Shown: in pieces, positions 1-12,726 of the stretch | Layout of the letters: each line of letters begins with the position of its first letter | Numbering within the stretch: the first letter of the stretch is position 1 | Assembly: GCF_032854445.1 (NCBI RefSeq) | Contig: NC_088304.1 | Span: forward strand, 4,154,001 to 4,218,000 | Reading direction: 5' to 3' | DNA: 64,000 nt | From: Liolophura sinensis | Taxonomy: Eukaryota > Mollusca > Polyplacophora > Chitonida > Chitonidae | The notes under the pieces: generated by a model | The model's input: only the letters and a program-made list of their open reading frames with translations | Told to the model about the DNA's origin: nothing | Databases searched by the model: none | Made by a program: the position numbers and the translations under genes

Positions 1-203
1 AAACAACTAGAGCCTCCAAATTGCCCTTGATTCGATTTCGCGAGATTAGTTGTGTGTTTAAGGTATAGAGTAGCGAAAAGAATCGAAACAGAGATTTCAA
101 CACCTTGACTGCAGTCATGTGACATTAACAGTTGCGATGTTTACAAGATTCCCTTCAACATTGTGCAGTGATTATTTCACCAAATGAGCAATTAATCTGA
201 AAT
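1..203. other. unassigned flank before the first array
   Basis: About 200 bases with no coding similarity, RNA gene or repeat that I recognise. It ends where the 36-bp tandem array begins. It could be intron or intergenic DNA of the KCTD-like gene or of a neighbour outside the window. Confidence 0.5.
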
Positions 204-2141
204 GTCACCTCCCTCTGGAAGCACAAGAACATAAGGTGTGTCACCTCCCTATGGAAGCACAAACACATAAGGTGTGTCACTTCCCTATGGAAGCACAAGG
301 ACATAAAGTGTGTCACCTCCCTATGGAAGCACAAGGACATAAGGTGTGTCACTTCCCTATGGAAGCACAAGGACATAAGGTGTGTTGCCTCCCTATGGAA
401 GCTCAAGGACATAAGGTGTGTTGCCTCCCTATGGAAGCACAAGGACATAAGGTTTGTCGCCTCTCTCTGGAAGCCCAAGGACATAAGGTTTGTTACCTCC
501 CTATGGAAACACAAAGACATAAGGTGTGTCACCTCTCTATGGAAGCACAAGGACATACGGTGTGTTGCCTCCCTATGGAAGCACAAGGACATAAGGTTTG
601 TCGCCTCTCTCTGGAAACCCAAGGAAATAAGGTTTGTTACCTCCCTATGGAAACACAAAGACATAAGGTGTGTCACCTCTCTATGGAAGCACAAGGACAT
701 AAGGTGTGTCACTTCCCTATGGAAGCACAAGGACATAAGGTGTGTTGCCTCCCTATGGAAGCTCAAGGACATAAGGTTTGTCGCCTCTCTCTGGAAGCCC
801 AAGGACATAAGGTTTGTTACCTCCCTATGGAAACACAAAGACATAAGGTGTGTCACCTCTCTATGGAAGCACAAGGACATACGGTGTGTTGCCTCCCTAT
901 GGAAGCACAAGGACATAAGGTTTGTCGCCTCTCTCTGGAAACCCAAGGAAATAAGGTTTGTTACCTCCCTATGGAAACACAAAGACATAAGGTGTGTCAC
1001 CTCTCTATGGAAGCACAAGGACATAAGGTGTGTTGCCTCCCTATGGAAGCACAAGGACATAAGGTTTGTCGCCTCTCTATGGAAGCACAAGGAGATAAGG
1101 TTTGTCACCTCTCTCTGGAAACCCAAGGAAATAAGGTTTGTTACCTCCCTATGGAAACACAAAGACATAAGGTGTGTCACCTCTCTATGGAAGCCCAAGG
1201 ACATAAGGTTTGTTACCTCCCTATGGAAACACAAAGACATAAGGTGTGTCACCTCTCTATGGAAGCACAAGGAGATAAGGTTTGTCACCTCCCTATGGAG
1301 GCACAAGGACATAAGGTGTGTCGCCTCCCTCTGCAAGCACAAGGACATAAGGTGTGTCACCAACCGATGGAAACACAAGGACATAAGGTTTGTCACCGCC
1401 CTATGGAAGCACAAGGACATAGGTGTGTCGCCTCCCTGTGGAAGCACAAGGACATAAGATGTGTCACCTCTCTATGGAAGCACAAGGACATAAGGTGTGT
1501 CCCCTCCCTATGGAAGCACAAGGACATAGGTGTGTCGCCTCCCTGTGGAAGCACAAGGACATAAGGTGTGTTGGCTCCCTGTGGAAGCACAAGGACATAG
1601 GTTTGTCGCCTCCCTATGGAAGCACAAGGACATAAGGTTTGTCACCTCCCTATGGAAGCACAAGGTCATAAGTTTTTTTACCACCCTATGGAAGCACAAG
1701 GACACAAGGTTTGTCACCTCCCTATGGAAGCACAAGGACATAAGGTGTGTCGCCTCTCTATGGAAGCACAAGGACATAAGGTGTGTCACCTCCCTATGGA
1801 AGCACAAGGACATAGGTTTGTTGCCTCCCTATGGAAGCACAAGGACATAAGGTTTGTCACCTCCCTATGGAAGCACAAGGACATAAGATTTGTTACCACC
1901 CTATGGAAGCACAAGGACATAAGGTTTGTCACCTCCCTATGGAAGCACAAGGACATAAGGTGTGTCACCTCTCTATGGAAGCACAAGGACATAAGGTTTG
2001 TCACCTCCCTATGGAAGCACAAGGACGTAAGGTGTGTCACCTCCCTGTGGAAGCACAAGGACATAAGGTGTGTCACCTCCCTATGGAAGCACAAGGACAT
2101 AAGGTGTGTTGTCTCCCTATGGAAGCACAAGGACATAAGGT
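204..2141. repeat. 36-bp tandem array, about 54 copies
   Basis: Units of 36 bp contain the core CTATGGAAGCACAAGGACAT followed by AAGGTGTG and a TCACCTCC stretch. Variants alternate (GTGTG/TTTGTC, CACC/CGCC, CAAGGACAT/CAAAGACAT). A rare variant with ACATACGG recurs at 553 and 877, 324 bp or nine units apart, and the surrounding variant order also repeats, so part of the array has a nine-unit higher-order period. Because 36 is divisible by three, several frames stay open for hundreds of codons on both strands. These frames are not treated as genes. Confidence 0.95.
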
Positions 2142-4778
2142 GTCCAAGATTTTACAGGTATCCATGTCACCATTCTTCTCAGACCACTCCAACAAAACTC
2201 AGCTGAGACATTGTTTTATGGACTGCTGTCTTTATATTTTCAAGAAAAATGTAGGAAAATGTATTTAAGACTTCCCAAGTTTAAATAGTTCTATTGTTAG
2301 GTGAATTTTTGGGGCAGATTTGTTGCTTACATTGGACCCTGAAATAGAGTGCTGTCCAGTAAATATTTGAGCCTCAGTGGAATGGTAAAGGATTGCTAAA
2401 TGCCAAAAATGGCTACTTCATCCAAACTCAAGCCAATTCAAAACAGATTTTGACCTCCCATAAATCAATCAGTATATCAATTAGTCCATTGTTTGGTCAG
2501 TCCACCTCTGTTCTAGATCAATTAGCCTTCCGTTTGAACAGTCTGAAATCATGTTGATCTGTAGATACAAGATTGCCTGCACACTGTATGCAGAGAACAT
2601 TTTGACGCAGGGCATGTCAAACTTCTGATTTGGCCTGAAGCTTGATTCCCAAGAGGCTGGCAAGCTTTCATGAAAAAAAACATGGTGTATGCAGTTCAGG
2701 ATTTTGGGATCCACAAAGAACAAGAGAACATCACGATCAGCAAACTCGTCAAATTCCCATGTAAAAAGTTCACACTGTGGCAGAATTCATTAGCGACTTC
2801 AGCTGATACATGAAAAAGTGCATGTATGTCAGCTCAGCTCACTAAGAATGCACAGTATCAAGTGATAACGTTGGAAACTCATAGAGTGAGATTTTCAACC
2901 TTGTTGTCATTGGTTCAAAACCAACTGTAGTAAGCCATTTTGGTAACCAACCGACTTGTCAGCAGCAGTGACATACTTTATTCAGGTAATAGTTTTCTAA
3001 ATTTACAATTGAAGTATTCCAGTAACATTTTATATCAGGGATAGAACAGTATATCAGCCTTGAAACAGGCTTCTTTTATAATCTTAACTTGACATAAATT
3101 AGTTTTTATGCCCAACTGAGAGAAAAATGGAAAGTATTAAGACGAGTGTGGTGTTTATCTTTAGAATTACTTTAATACTTCAGTAGCACGGAATATTGGG
3201 ATATATACATACTGTACATAATACAAAAACTGACCTTTTCAGAAACACATATATCCCACAGAACTGAGAGTGTTGTGATTATGGAACCTGATAATTTTTG
3301 TAGGCTAAAAATTCAACTCATGTACAGTTTTCCACAGTTACATGTGAAGGGGTAGGGGTACAACTCCAGTGGTAAGATACCTGTACCTGTCTATCTGTTG
3401 TGTGGATACATGGGGTACCTGAAGAGATTTTTGTCCCGACACAAAGCCTCCATTGTTCTTGGGATCTTGAACACAAACATTTGTGGTTGTAGATTTATTT
3501 TGTCTTACATGCAGATCTTTGGATTTGCTATTCCACAACATGGAATATATGTTACACATTGAAAAGTTTGTCAGTTACTTGCCAATGGTCAGTGGTTTAC
3601 TTCACCAACAAAGCTGGCTGTGCAGCCCTATAAATCCAATTTTCTTGAGTACACGTACAGGTAAAGTGCTCCAGGTGCTAAATACATAATAGCCTGTGCT
3701 TTGTAGGAGTCGCACAGCTATAGTTCATGCTTTTGTAGTTAAAATTATATATTTCTAGGAGACATATCAAAGAGAAAGCAGTAGACGACTAACATGCATA
3801 GGTGATACCATTGAAGGATGTGAAGTCTTTTTATTTCCAAGTTGACATGATAAAACCTAGCAAGACAGCCCTGCCACAACAACCCTGGACCACACCAGAA
3901 CATGGAAGTACAGTGATATATTTGCACATGTATATTGTAACGGCCAGGGTTTATTAATAGTATTACAGCCCCTGATATTATGTCCTGATCATGCAGTGTG
4001 GCCTAACGTACAGTATGAACCTGGCTACTTCTCGTGACTGGAACTGTTTCGGCAATAATTGGAACAGCTTCATTAAGTATGTATTCCCTTAGGAACTTTT
4101 ATGTACACGCACTCGGCAAAGGGTTTTTTTTTTTTTTCACATTAGAACTCCAGTGTGGAATAATGAACTGGAAAGCATTTTGTGGCTGGTCTCCTGCTCT
4201 AACTTTTTTATACTGTTCTGTCTGTCTGTCTGTCTGTCTGCACTGCCTCTATTTGACATTGTACAATACAATTAGGCTGTGGTTTGTTGGGGTACAGAGT
4301 ATGGAAGCAATACCCCTTCTGACTGCACTTTTATGCATCCTTTATGATAGAATACAGACTTGAAGCATGCTACAACTTGCCGAAATTCCTGAAAAAAAAA
4401 AAAACACCCATTATTCTATAAATGACTGAGAAATTAATTTGACCTTGCTGGCTTTCACAGGTGCTTAGCAAAAGAATTCGGTTTCCTCAGGGCACAGAAT
4501 TCCTCAGTGTACTCTGGTTTCCTCATGGCATTCTTGTTTCCTCCACCCATTAAGTCATAAATCTGACTGCCATCATGTATTAAATTGATCTTGACCTCAT
4601 TTGACCTCCATCAAGTAAATAATTAAATATCAGTGAATTTGAAATGGATCACAAATGCTCGTTATTCTGACTTTTGCTCTTCTCGACAAAAAGTCGTTCT
4701 TGTGTAAAGAAATACCTGAAATTCATTGATGGTATTAATTTTAAATCTTGAGAATCAATCTTTATTTTCTGTTCATAG
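2142..4778. other. unassigned region upstream of the KCTD-like exon
   Basis: No coding exon is recognised. It holds a T-run near 4124-4137, an A-run near 4393-4404, a short TCTG microsatellite near 4219-4240 and a few TTTCCTC-type short repeats around 4480-4540. The KCTD-like exon starts with a splice acceptor (AG at 4777-4778), so this stretch probably contains an intron and perhaps a non-coding first exon of that gene. I could not locate that exon. Confidence 0.45.
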
Positions 4779-4781
4779 GGC

Positions 4782-5471
4782 ATGCCGGAAAAGTTTCCTC
4801 CAATCATTCGGTTGAACGTTGGCGGGATGCTGTACATGACCCGTCTCTCAACGGTGTGCAAGTACCCAGACTCCATGCTGGCAGCCATGTTTAGTGGTCG
4901 TCACCATGTCGACAAGGACCAAGATGACAACTACTTCCTCGACAGTAATGGCTCTCTTTTCGGATACATTTTGGATTTCCTCCGGTTTGGACAGTTGCCA
5001 CCCAACACTCATGCCCTGCCAGTGTATCGTGAGGCGAGTTACTTTGGTTTACACGCTTTGGTAGAACGTTTGCAGCTCAATCCGGAAATAGCCAAAATGA
5101 CAGTCAAGGAAGCTCATCGTGCACAGTTTCCCAATTATTCTGAAGTTAAAGAAAATGTCATTAAAATGGCCATCGACAACGCCACTATAAATAAAATTGG
5201 AGAGGTGATAATTTATGTGTTTCGAACGGAGTTCGTTGCTAAGGCACCCAGCTTTAATCCCAATCATGGGTGTGTCACTGAGCTGGCGCATGTTTCCATT
5301 GGTCCGTGGACTTCAATGGCAGATGAAGAAACTTTTATGCGTTGCCTGGAAACAGATTTGCTCGAGGAAGGGTTCACGATTCGCCCTCATGATACGAAGA
5401 GAAAATGTAAATATTATTTTGGACAGACATGTCAGAAATTTGTGTACAGACTTCAGTTTATATTTGACTGA
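4782..5471 (+). CDS. KCTD7/KCTD14-like BTB (T1) domain protein
   Basis: A 229-aa reading frame begins directly with a potassium-channel tetramerisation-type BTB domain at residues 8-97: LNVGG at 11-15, SMLAAMFSGR at 31-40, DSNGSLFGYILDFLRFG at 54-70, and a YREASYFGL helix near 82-90. The C-terminal part carries GPW followed by a CLETDL..GFTIR stretch. This matches the KCTD7/KCTD14 branch better than KCTD6/21 or KCTD10. Family members act as soluble oligomeric adaptors, often binding cullin-3, and not as channel pores; that role is known for the family and only inferred here. The exon opens at a splice acceptor (AG at 4777-4778) with GGC just before the ATG. Either a non-coding exon lies upstream or a short N-terminal extension does; human KCTD7 has about 40-50 residues before the BTB domain. 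The coding part after the acceptor is uninterrupted. The gene is convergent with RBM19. Confidence 0.85.
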   Translation: MPEKFPPIIRLNVGGMLYMTRLSTVCKYPDSMLAAMFSGRHHVDKDQDDNYFLDSNGSLFGYILDFLRFGQLPPNTHALPVYREASYFGLHALVERLQLNPEIAKMTVKEAHRAQFPNYSEVKENVIKMAIDNATINKIGEVIIYVFRTEFVAKAPSFNPNHGCVTELAHVSIGPWTSMADEETFMRCLETDLLEEGFTIRPHDTKRKCKYYFGQTCQKFVYRLQFIFD

Positions 5472-6016
5472 CAAATATACGACCCTAGCGATTTCTTCAT
5501 CACAGACCTCTCATTATGATAGTTTTGTTGAAAAAAGGAAAGCTGTATTCCACGGTATTTAATTGTTTACCTATATTTATTGTCGCATGATGTGTTGTTT
5601 TATGTGCGTTTATCTCAGTATGGCATGTCATGGTGAATTTTTGGGGTCCCAAGAGGTAAAATTGTCACAGTCAAAATCATGATATCTTTAAACCATTAGG
5701 GCAACTACACTGGTGGATGAGTTATGGCAGGTTTGACTTCTTTGCTGTGCCCTTCTACTCCTAAAGCAACTTGCATAAATCTCTACCATTTACTTGCACT
5801 CAGCTACCATAATTATCAATAGTGAAGACCGAATGCTGCACTAGTACATGTAGTTACATGTAAATGAAAACAGGATGGTACATCACTTCTTCTGTGTGAG
5901 GCTTCCACAAGTTTTCAGTCTTACATGCACATAAAGAGTTATTAAATTACAGTGTCTGTATCTATTAAAAACGTTCAATTGAAACGTAGCATTTCCTACT
6001 CTCTGACCTTCAGTAC

Positions 6017-6068
6017 ATGAATATTCTTGAGTACGGCATAAAACACCAATCAAATAAATAAATAAACA
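6017..6068 (+). mobile_element. SINE tail fragment
   Basis: It carries ATATTCTTGAGTACGGCATA, then AAACACCAATC and an (AAAT)n tail. This is the 3' end of the tRNA-headed SINE family found complete at 34206. Head and body are missing. Confidence 0.75.
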
Positions 6069-6460
6069 ATCCAGTACATGTAAACTGCAGACTTTAAAGT
6101 GATGTGCATCTTGGTAGTGTCCAGGAATTACCATGGGCAATACACTGAAAACCTTTCTGTAAGCTAGTATTTATTGTAGTTTCTACGAAAAGCATAATCA
6201 ACTATAACAAAAAGGCATCTTCAAAGTGTGTAAAAGAAAGGTAATGAATAATATAACTTGAGTTATTCAGGAAGATGGGACGTAACAGACCTGAACAGCC
6301 ACAGCCATCTTTTTTTTTTTTTTTATGGATGTTCTTGGTAACTCAGTAAATCAGTTTTAATCTAGAATTCTGGAGGCCATCGGTTGTGCCAGGTGAAAAC
6401 AACTGTCCACATGATGTCGTATCACTATGATGTTGCACCCCATGTAGATATAGTTAAAAG

Positions 6461-6689
6461 GCAAACCAGGATTCAGGTGATGTAAGTGAATTCAGCAGCT
6501 TTTTCAAGGTATAAAGATAACTCTCACCTGGTTAATTAACATTGACAAGATGGCAGCGCATTCGATTTTCCTTTTCATGGCAAACCAGGATTCAGCTGAT
6601 GCAAGTGAATTCAGCAGCTTTCTCAAAGTAAAGAAATAACTCTCACCTGATTAATCAACATTGATAAGATGGCAGGACATTCGATTTTC
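6461..6689. repeat. two-copy direct duplication of about 110 bp
   Basis: Copy 1 at 6461-6570 and copy 2 at 6580-6689 share GCAAACCAGGATTCA, GAATTCAGCAGCTTT, ACTCTCACCTG and CATTCGATTTTC in the same order with about 10 percent differences. No coding content is seen. Confidence 0.85.
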
Positions 6690-7983
6690 TCAGTGTGTGC
6701 AATTTTGCTTACTTTGAACAGTGATATTTCAGGTATACAATTTCGGTAAGACAGAGTGTATGCTTTTGAAACTTCATGAGGGATACCTAATCAATGCATA
6801 TATACCTTTAATCTGGTATTGTCTTTTCTTTTGAACAGTAACCCGAGAGAACCTGTCTTTCCTCAATGCATGTCTGCGCCTTAATAGTTAATTTATTGAG
6901 CCACTCCTATGGTCTTTCCAAACTGACCAGTTTGTTAAATCCAGTGTAATGCTCAGGATTATTGGACGGCCATTTAATTCATCTTTTTCTGGTATTAAAG
7001 CAAACAAGAAAACCAGCAGGAAGATGTTGACAACTGTGGTATTTCATAAAGTGTATTGGTTTTTAATCAACACGTTCTTTGGTCTGTCATTTTCTTAAAT
7101 TTGAAGATGTGAAGCTCAATGAAAAGCAGCAAGAGGAAATATCTTTTGTAGTAAGATTTTTATTTTTTGCTCTACTGATACAAGGAAAAGTACGAAAACA
7201 TCTAGATGTTCAGCTTCCACACACTTGTATGTATCATCCGTAATGAAGCAGTTACGTGCTAAAGTGTATGTGAAAAAACCAGATCATGTTGAGAACATGT
7301 ATTTTTGTTCGTTGTAAGTTTAAGTTGTGTTGACAGATCCCTACATGTATGTGCAGCATACATTCACATGCATTTAAATGCAAAATAACTGAACAATATC
7401 ACTGGTTTTTGAACTTTCAAAATGATTGTGTATTTTCGATAGAAATTATTTTTGTATTATGATGCACTTAGGAAAATCTTGACATTTTACTTAATATTTG
7501 CTAGATTTAATTGTTATATGTTGGAATTACCGTTCCTTATTTATTCCACAAATGTATACACTGCTGAATTTATGCATGTATGATATCACTGGACATTTTA
7601 ATATCTACTACTTGTATATATTCCTGTATTGTTCTTTTCTTGTGACTTTACAGAACATAGATATACAAGTATTTTTTTATTCATGGCCAGGGTTTTTTTG
7701 TGACTTTACAATACATAAATGTACAAATATTGTTTTACCCACACTATGTTTTGGGGCGTGGCTAGGTTTTTTTTTTGGTTTTTTTTTGTGTAAAAATTCA
7801 TCACAATTTTATGGCACTCTAGCTACTTTTTTAGGCAAGTGCCATAGGTCTTAAATCGATGTAAAGGGTAATTTACTCGTGTACTATGTGATATAGTGCT
7901 ATTAATATGGTTATTTGTTGTAAAATGTCTTTTTATAGATAGATGTGTGTTGATTTACGTATATTTTGCCTCTTGGTACCTTG

Positions 7984-8438
7984 TCTATTCAGTGTGTGGC
8001 TACTCAGTGTTGGCTATTCAGTGTGTGGCTACTCAGTGTTGTCTATTCAGTGTGTGGCTACTCAGTGTTGTCTATTCAGTGTGTGGCTACTCAGTGTTGT
8101 CTGTTCAGTGTGTGGCTACTCAGTGTTGTCTGTTCAGTGTGTGGCTACTCAGTGTTGTCTGTTCAGTGTGTGGCTACTCAGTGTTGTCTGTTCAGTGTGT
8201 GGCTACTCAGTGTTGTCTGTTCAGTGTGTGGCTACTCAGTGTTGTCTGTTCAGCGTGTGGCTACTCAGTGTTGTCTATTCAGCGTGTGGCTACTCAGTGT
8301 TGGCTGTTCAGTGTGTGGCTACTCAGTGTTGTCTGTTCAGTGTGTGGCTACTCAGTGTTGTCTATTCAGTGTGTGGCTACTCAGTGTTGGCTATTCAGCG
8401 TGTGGCTACTCAGTGTTGGCTATTGAGCATGTGGCTAT
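7984..8438. repeat. 29-bp tandem array, about 15 copies
   Basis: Each unit consists of two related halves, CTATTCAGTGTGTGG (15 bp) and CTACTCAGTGTTGT (14 bp), so the 29-mer is itself a diverged dimer. CTATT/CTGTT and TGT/CGT variants are spread along the array. The three open frames across it exist because all forward frames of this unit lack stops. Confidence 0.95.
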
Positions 8439-10905
8439 GACTCTACTGTAATATTTCAGTCTTCAACACTCCAGTATACATGTATGTCTTCAGTTAGAGG
8501 ATATGGGTTATTAGCACATTATACCTGTAGCATACACATGTATATTACAATTCGTTGTGATTCCCCTTTGGTTTTTTTTGTTTGTTTGTTTTGTTTTTGT
8601 TTGTTTGTTTGTTTTGACCAACACACAATGACCAAAATACTATACAGTGTATTTAGTATAAAGAAAGTATTGTGATTTGTTGTGGTCTAGTCCAGTAAAG
8701 CAATGCATGTTTGGTGCATTGTATTTCCCCTAACACTTTACCCCTTTTCAGGTGACACATTTTGCCTTACCTGATTCATCTACTTTGTAGGGCAACTTAG
8801 AAGAGTTTTCAGCGATGTTAAAGTTTGTATGAGAAAAACTAAACTATTGGCATCAGAAGTATCATTTTAAGGCCTTATGTTCTTCTGCAAGAGCATTTTT
8901 ACGTAGGGTTTCTAACTTTTGGTGAAATGCAGTATTTGAAGATTTTTTTGTTAAACCATTACCCTAAATTTGCAAGGTACATGCACCCAACAGATTTTAA
9001 GTTAACACTGCAACTGAACCAGTGAGAGTGTCTCTTTTTTTTTTACCAAGATCTCGCTAGGGTCTTTATCATACAGTTGCTATGAATGAATACTTACGAC
9101 TTTGCACCACTTTGTGCTATGATATTAAATGCTATGATATTAAATGTAAGTTTATGAACAGTATTTATAGAACTTCATATTGTTGTGGTGGTTAAAACTC
9201 ACTTAAAGGGAGAGAGAGAATTGTCAGTGATTGATTATTTGTGAAATAGTGAAGCCAAGGCTAAGCCGAATTGTACTGCAGTTTTATTTGGCATGCACCC
9301 AAGTGCGACCATTGTTTAACATTCCAGCGTTTAGATCCACTATCAGCCTGAATTAATGTTGAATCAGTAGATTATCCCCTGTGAAGTCATGTGAATCACG
9401 TGAAGTCATGTGAAGTCAAAAGTCATGTGAATCATGTGAAGTCGTGAATCATGTGAAGTCATGTGAATCATATGAAGTCATGTGAATCACGTGAAGTCAT
9501 GTGAATCACTTTGTGGTAATGTGCTGTTGTTGCTTTGAGTACCCCAATTCTTCAACGTTTTAAAACCACCTCTGCAATCAATATTTTGAAACATTCTGAG
9601 AGAGCTATGAGGTGTGGAGAAATAATTTGCATAGTTAAAGAAGCTCGCATTGTCAGTGACACAATGCATGAATTCCACTGATCAGCACTGTTTTAGGGGT
9701 TAAGGTTCCAGATACATGTATTCTGTAGTGTTATACTGACCTTGTCGCATGCTTGCAAGGTATTTATTTAAGCACATTCTGAAGGCATTACTCTGTTGAA
9801 ATTATACTTTTTTGAAGCAGAGAAACTGGCCAGTGCAACCAATATAGTTTTGTCTCCAAAATCAAATTAAAAGTGTGCATAAATTGCACTGAAAGTTTAT
9901 CTTTCATGTGCGAGAAGGTTGATGAATTAGGGCACATAAATTACCTTTATTTTACTTAAGATTGTGGTTGAAGAAGTGCTGCTTCAGCTTTTGAATTATG
10001 TGAGATGATGAGAGAAAAGATATGGGAAAATCATGACACGATATTCTGAGAATTACTAGTATGCCGAATAAGTAATTACTGGAAATTACAACAGGTAGAG
10101 ACATCAGAATTGTCTACAAATGGTATTTAAATGGTGAAAGTCAAGAAAGTTTTGGACTTTATAATCATTGTGTCACCGTGAAACAGACTTTTGTATTAAC
10201 TTGGGACGTTTTTTACACAGTGTATTCACCCCTATATCTGTGAGTAAAGCCTGTTGACTTGAGTAGAAAGTCAGATCTGTCATCTCGGATGGAGAGTTGA
10301 GAACATTATTGCATCTCTTCAGGGAGGAAAAAGTGTACATTTGATTTTCTGTTTTCGCTGTCTTCAAGAAAAGATGTATCGCTATACTGTTGTATAAATG
10401 TGTGATATAAATGTGTGATATAAATGTGATTCAGGGTACAGCTGCTATAATAGTGTTCATATTTCGGAGTTCAATAATCATGCTTCTAAAGGCAGACAGG
10501 AATGATTGTGGTTGGCAGATACAGGAGGTATGTGGTGTGTAGTTTTAAGCTAAGGTACAAGTCACACTTTTAAGTGCAAGCAAACTGAACAGAAGTATCT
10601 ATTTAGAGTTCACCATTACCCACATCTGTGTCTTCTCACAACGGTCAATATTCTGTTAAAAAAGCTAGCCGTTACACATGGGTAAATTAGGTGTAAGTTT
10701 TTCTATCTTGAAAAATGAGGACATCTTAGTTGTAATGTAAGAACTCTGTTACATATGTGTAATAAATGATACAGAATATTTAAAACAGATTGTCAAATTA
10801 GCAGTGCATAAATTTGGTGCATGAGACACAATGCTGTTTGTCATCCTTTGTCTTAAGAACACCTAAAATCACTGCAATTTAGATAAAAGGTGTTTGTGAT
10901 GATTG
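8439..10905. other. unassigned region with minor repeats
   Basis: No exon is recognised. It includes a (TTTG)n-rich stretch near 8572-8614, a short GTCATGTGAATC array at about 9380-9508 and AT-rich unique sequence. It may be 3' UTR of the KCTD-like gene or intergenic DNA. Confidence 0.4.
9380..9508. repeat. short 18-bp-type array
   Basis: Alternating GTGAAGTCAT and GTGAATCA(C/T) blocks repeat about seven times with imperfect spacing. Confidence 0.8.
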
Positions 10906-11187
10906 TTAAATGTCAAAAATAATCATTGTTCACATTACTGGTGCACAAGTACATGTACCACACTGTCGTCACGTTAAATGTCATAAATAATCATTGTTCG
11001 CATTACTGGTGCACAAGTACATGTATCGCACTGTCATCACATGTTAAATGTCACAAATAATCATTGTTCACATTACTGGTGCACAAGTACATGTACCACA
11101 CTGTCGTCACATGTTAAATGTCAAAAATAATTATTGTTTACATTACTGGTGCACAAGTACATGTATCGCACTGTCATCACACTTTAA
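10906..11187. repeat. 70-bp tandem repeat, 4 copies
   Basis: Four consecutive copies begin TTAAATGTCA and contain TTACTGGTGCACAAGTACAT and a CACTGTC(G/A)TCAC end. Copies 1 and 3 share ACCACACTGTCG while copies 2 and 4 share ATCGCACTGTCA, so the duplication probably proceeded as a 140-bp dimer. Confidence 0.92.
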
Positions 11188-11469
11188 ATATCAGAAATTC
11201 CAAATCCAAAAAGTACCATATTTACAAATAACTTCTTGCGCTATCTGAAATTTGCATCGGTTTATGTTTTCTTCAACATTACCAACTCTGTCTGTTTTTC
11301 ACAAGGAGAAAAAATGTCACTGCTTAAGAAACAGAATTATGCAAACTAGTTTTGTATGTTCGCTGTTTAACACGTCTATGTAACTGGTCTCAGAGTAAAC
11401 ACAGGGTTGTGATAGAGCATGTTATGTGCAACCTCACATTGTCCATGGTATAAAATGTCTTAACTATAA

Positions 11470-11475
11470 AATAAA
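11470..11475 (+). terminator. candidate polyadenylation signal AATAAA
   Basis: AATAAA is followed within about 20-40 bases by GT-rich sequence (TGTGATTGTAGTG, then TTGTGGTTTC). It is the best such context on the plus strand between the KCTD-like stop codon and the convergent RBM19 gene. If used, the 3' UTR would be about 6 kb. Confidence 0.35.
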
Positions 11476-11687
11476 ACTGTGATTGTAGTGTTCAGCATTG
11501 TGGTTTCATTATTGTACTCTCTTAAATGTGAAGTAACATGGAATCATGCCAAATTAAAAGGTTTCTGTGAAATCTGGACATGATTTTTGGATAGCCTTAG
11601 CATAGATATGCATATTTTTTTCAGTCAATATTTCATTTATACAAAAGATAAGAACACGCAATGTACAGCCTTGTCCACGGTTCCTCT

Positions 11688-11900
11688 GCCATTGTGTAGT
11701 GTCTCCACTGACATTGTTTGGGGTTTCCACTGATGTTTTCCAGGGTATCCATCAACATTTCCCAGGTTTTCCACTGACATTGTCTCCAGTTTCCACTGAC
11801 ATTGTGTAGGTGTTTGACTGACATTGTCTATGGTTTCCACTGACATTTTCCAGGGTGTCCACTGACATTTTTCAGGGTTTCCACTGACATTGTCTAGGGT
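11688..11900. repeat. 24-bp-type tandem array, about 9 copies
   Basis: Copies of TTTCCACTGACATTGTC with variable 6-8-bp linkers (CAGGG, TAGGG, TGGGG). No coding content. Confidence 0.88.
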
Positions 11901-12225
11901 TTAATTCTCAGGAATGTTGCGCTTGCACCCCTGTAGTAAGTGTGTCACGTGTGAAGGAAACCAGCCTGTAACATGAACGTGACAAACTTTCCCCCACACA
12001 ATGCTGATACTGTCATCTGCAAAGCAATGACGTATTCTGGACTGATGGAAATGACAAACGATGACAAAAATGACAAACTTCATGTACAACTAGGACCTCC
12101 TAAACAGCACAATGGCTGCTGTCTACCACATTTTGCCACCAAGGGCTCCCTCCAAGAGCAGTGCAGGAAAGAGAATCTCCAAGATTTCCTTATCCAAAAA
12201 GTTGAATTTGACAAACATTCACTTA

Positions 12226-12312
12226 TTTGATTGGTGTTTTGTACAATACCCAAGAATACTTCACTTACATGACAACAGCCAACATTATGGTTGAAGGAAA
12301 CTGGACAGAGCT
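12226..12312 (-). mobile_element. SINE 3' fragment
   Basis: Reverse-oriented and diverged tail: TGATTGGTGTTTTGTACAAT, then AAGAATACTTCACTTACA and a CAGCCAACATTATGG block. It corresponds to the 3' third of the element at 34206. Confidence 0.75.
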
Positions 12313-12529
12313 CAGACTGACAAATACATTAACACAATAACTTTTCATGTATAAATTTAGACTTTTATTAAGACAAAAACCTAACACGCATTTTCTACAT
12401 TTAATAATGTAGCAAAAGATATCAAGACTATTGATATTCACTGCACTTCTTACACAGCTAGTATGAAACTTTCTGCACAGAAATTTATATAGTGTAAACA
12501 GCCACGTATTTGTTTTTTACTTGAATGAT

Positions 12530-12726
12530 ATATTATGCCATACTCTAGAATATTTCGCTTTTACAAAGGCAAACATTATTGTGAAAAGCAACCGAGTAGA
12601 GCCCAGGGGAATACTACGACCATCAGCAGGTTGCTGACAGAGCAAACCAACATAAGCTGAACTTGATCTTACAGCGACCTCATTGGTTAGAGGCTCCTTT
12701 GTCATTCTGCTCGCCAGCGCGTTATG
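12530..12726 (-). mobile_element. old, nearly complete tRNA-headed SINE
   Basis: Diverged reverse-oriented copy with the tail-proximal GAATATTTCGCTTTTAC, the central CAGCAGGTTGCTGACAGA and the head-proximal GCGACCTCATTGGTTAGAGG blocks in the family order. It no longer has a clear (AAAT)n tail. Confidence 0.75.

Larger units (their letters stand above)
5472..7983 (+). other. possible long 3' UTR / downstream region of the KCTD-like gene
   Basis: No coding potential is recognised. The region contains a SINE tail fragment (about 6017-6068), a direct duplication (6461-6689), poly-T runs and a tandem array starting at about 7984. The first convincing polyadenylation context downstream of the stop codon is at 11470, so part of this stretch may be transcribed as 3' UTR. 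That is an inference from position only. Confidence 0.35.

Noticed and set aside
155..2206. Open frames of up to 442 codons with M-S-L-C-F-H-R-E or M-E-A-Q-G-H-K repeats on both strands
   Set aside because: They are produced by a 36-bp tandem unit lacking stops. Both strands are open at once, there are no flanking splice sites or domains, and they end where the array ends.
4782..5471. Calling the BTB gene KCTD10 because human KCTD10 neighbours UBE3B
   Set aside because: The sequence lacks the KCTD10/13/TNFAIP1 C-terminal region and instead has the MLAAMFSGR and GPW..D...CL.TDL features of the KCTD7/14 branch.
7896..8451. Three overlapping plus-strand frames of 161-176 codons
   Set aside because: A 29-bp unit open in all three forward frames; a simple repeat effect.
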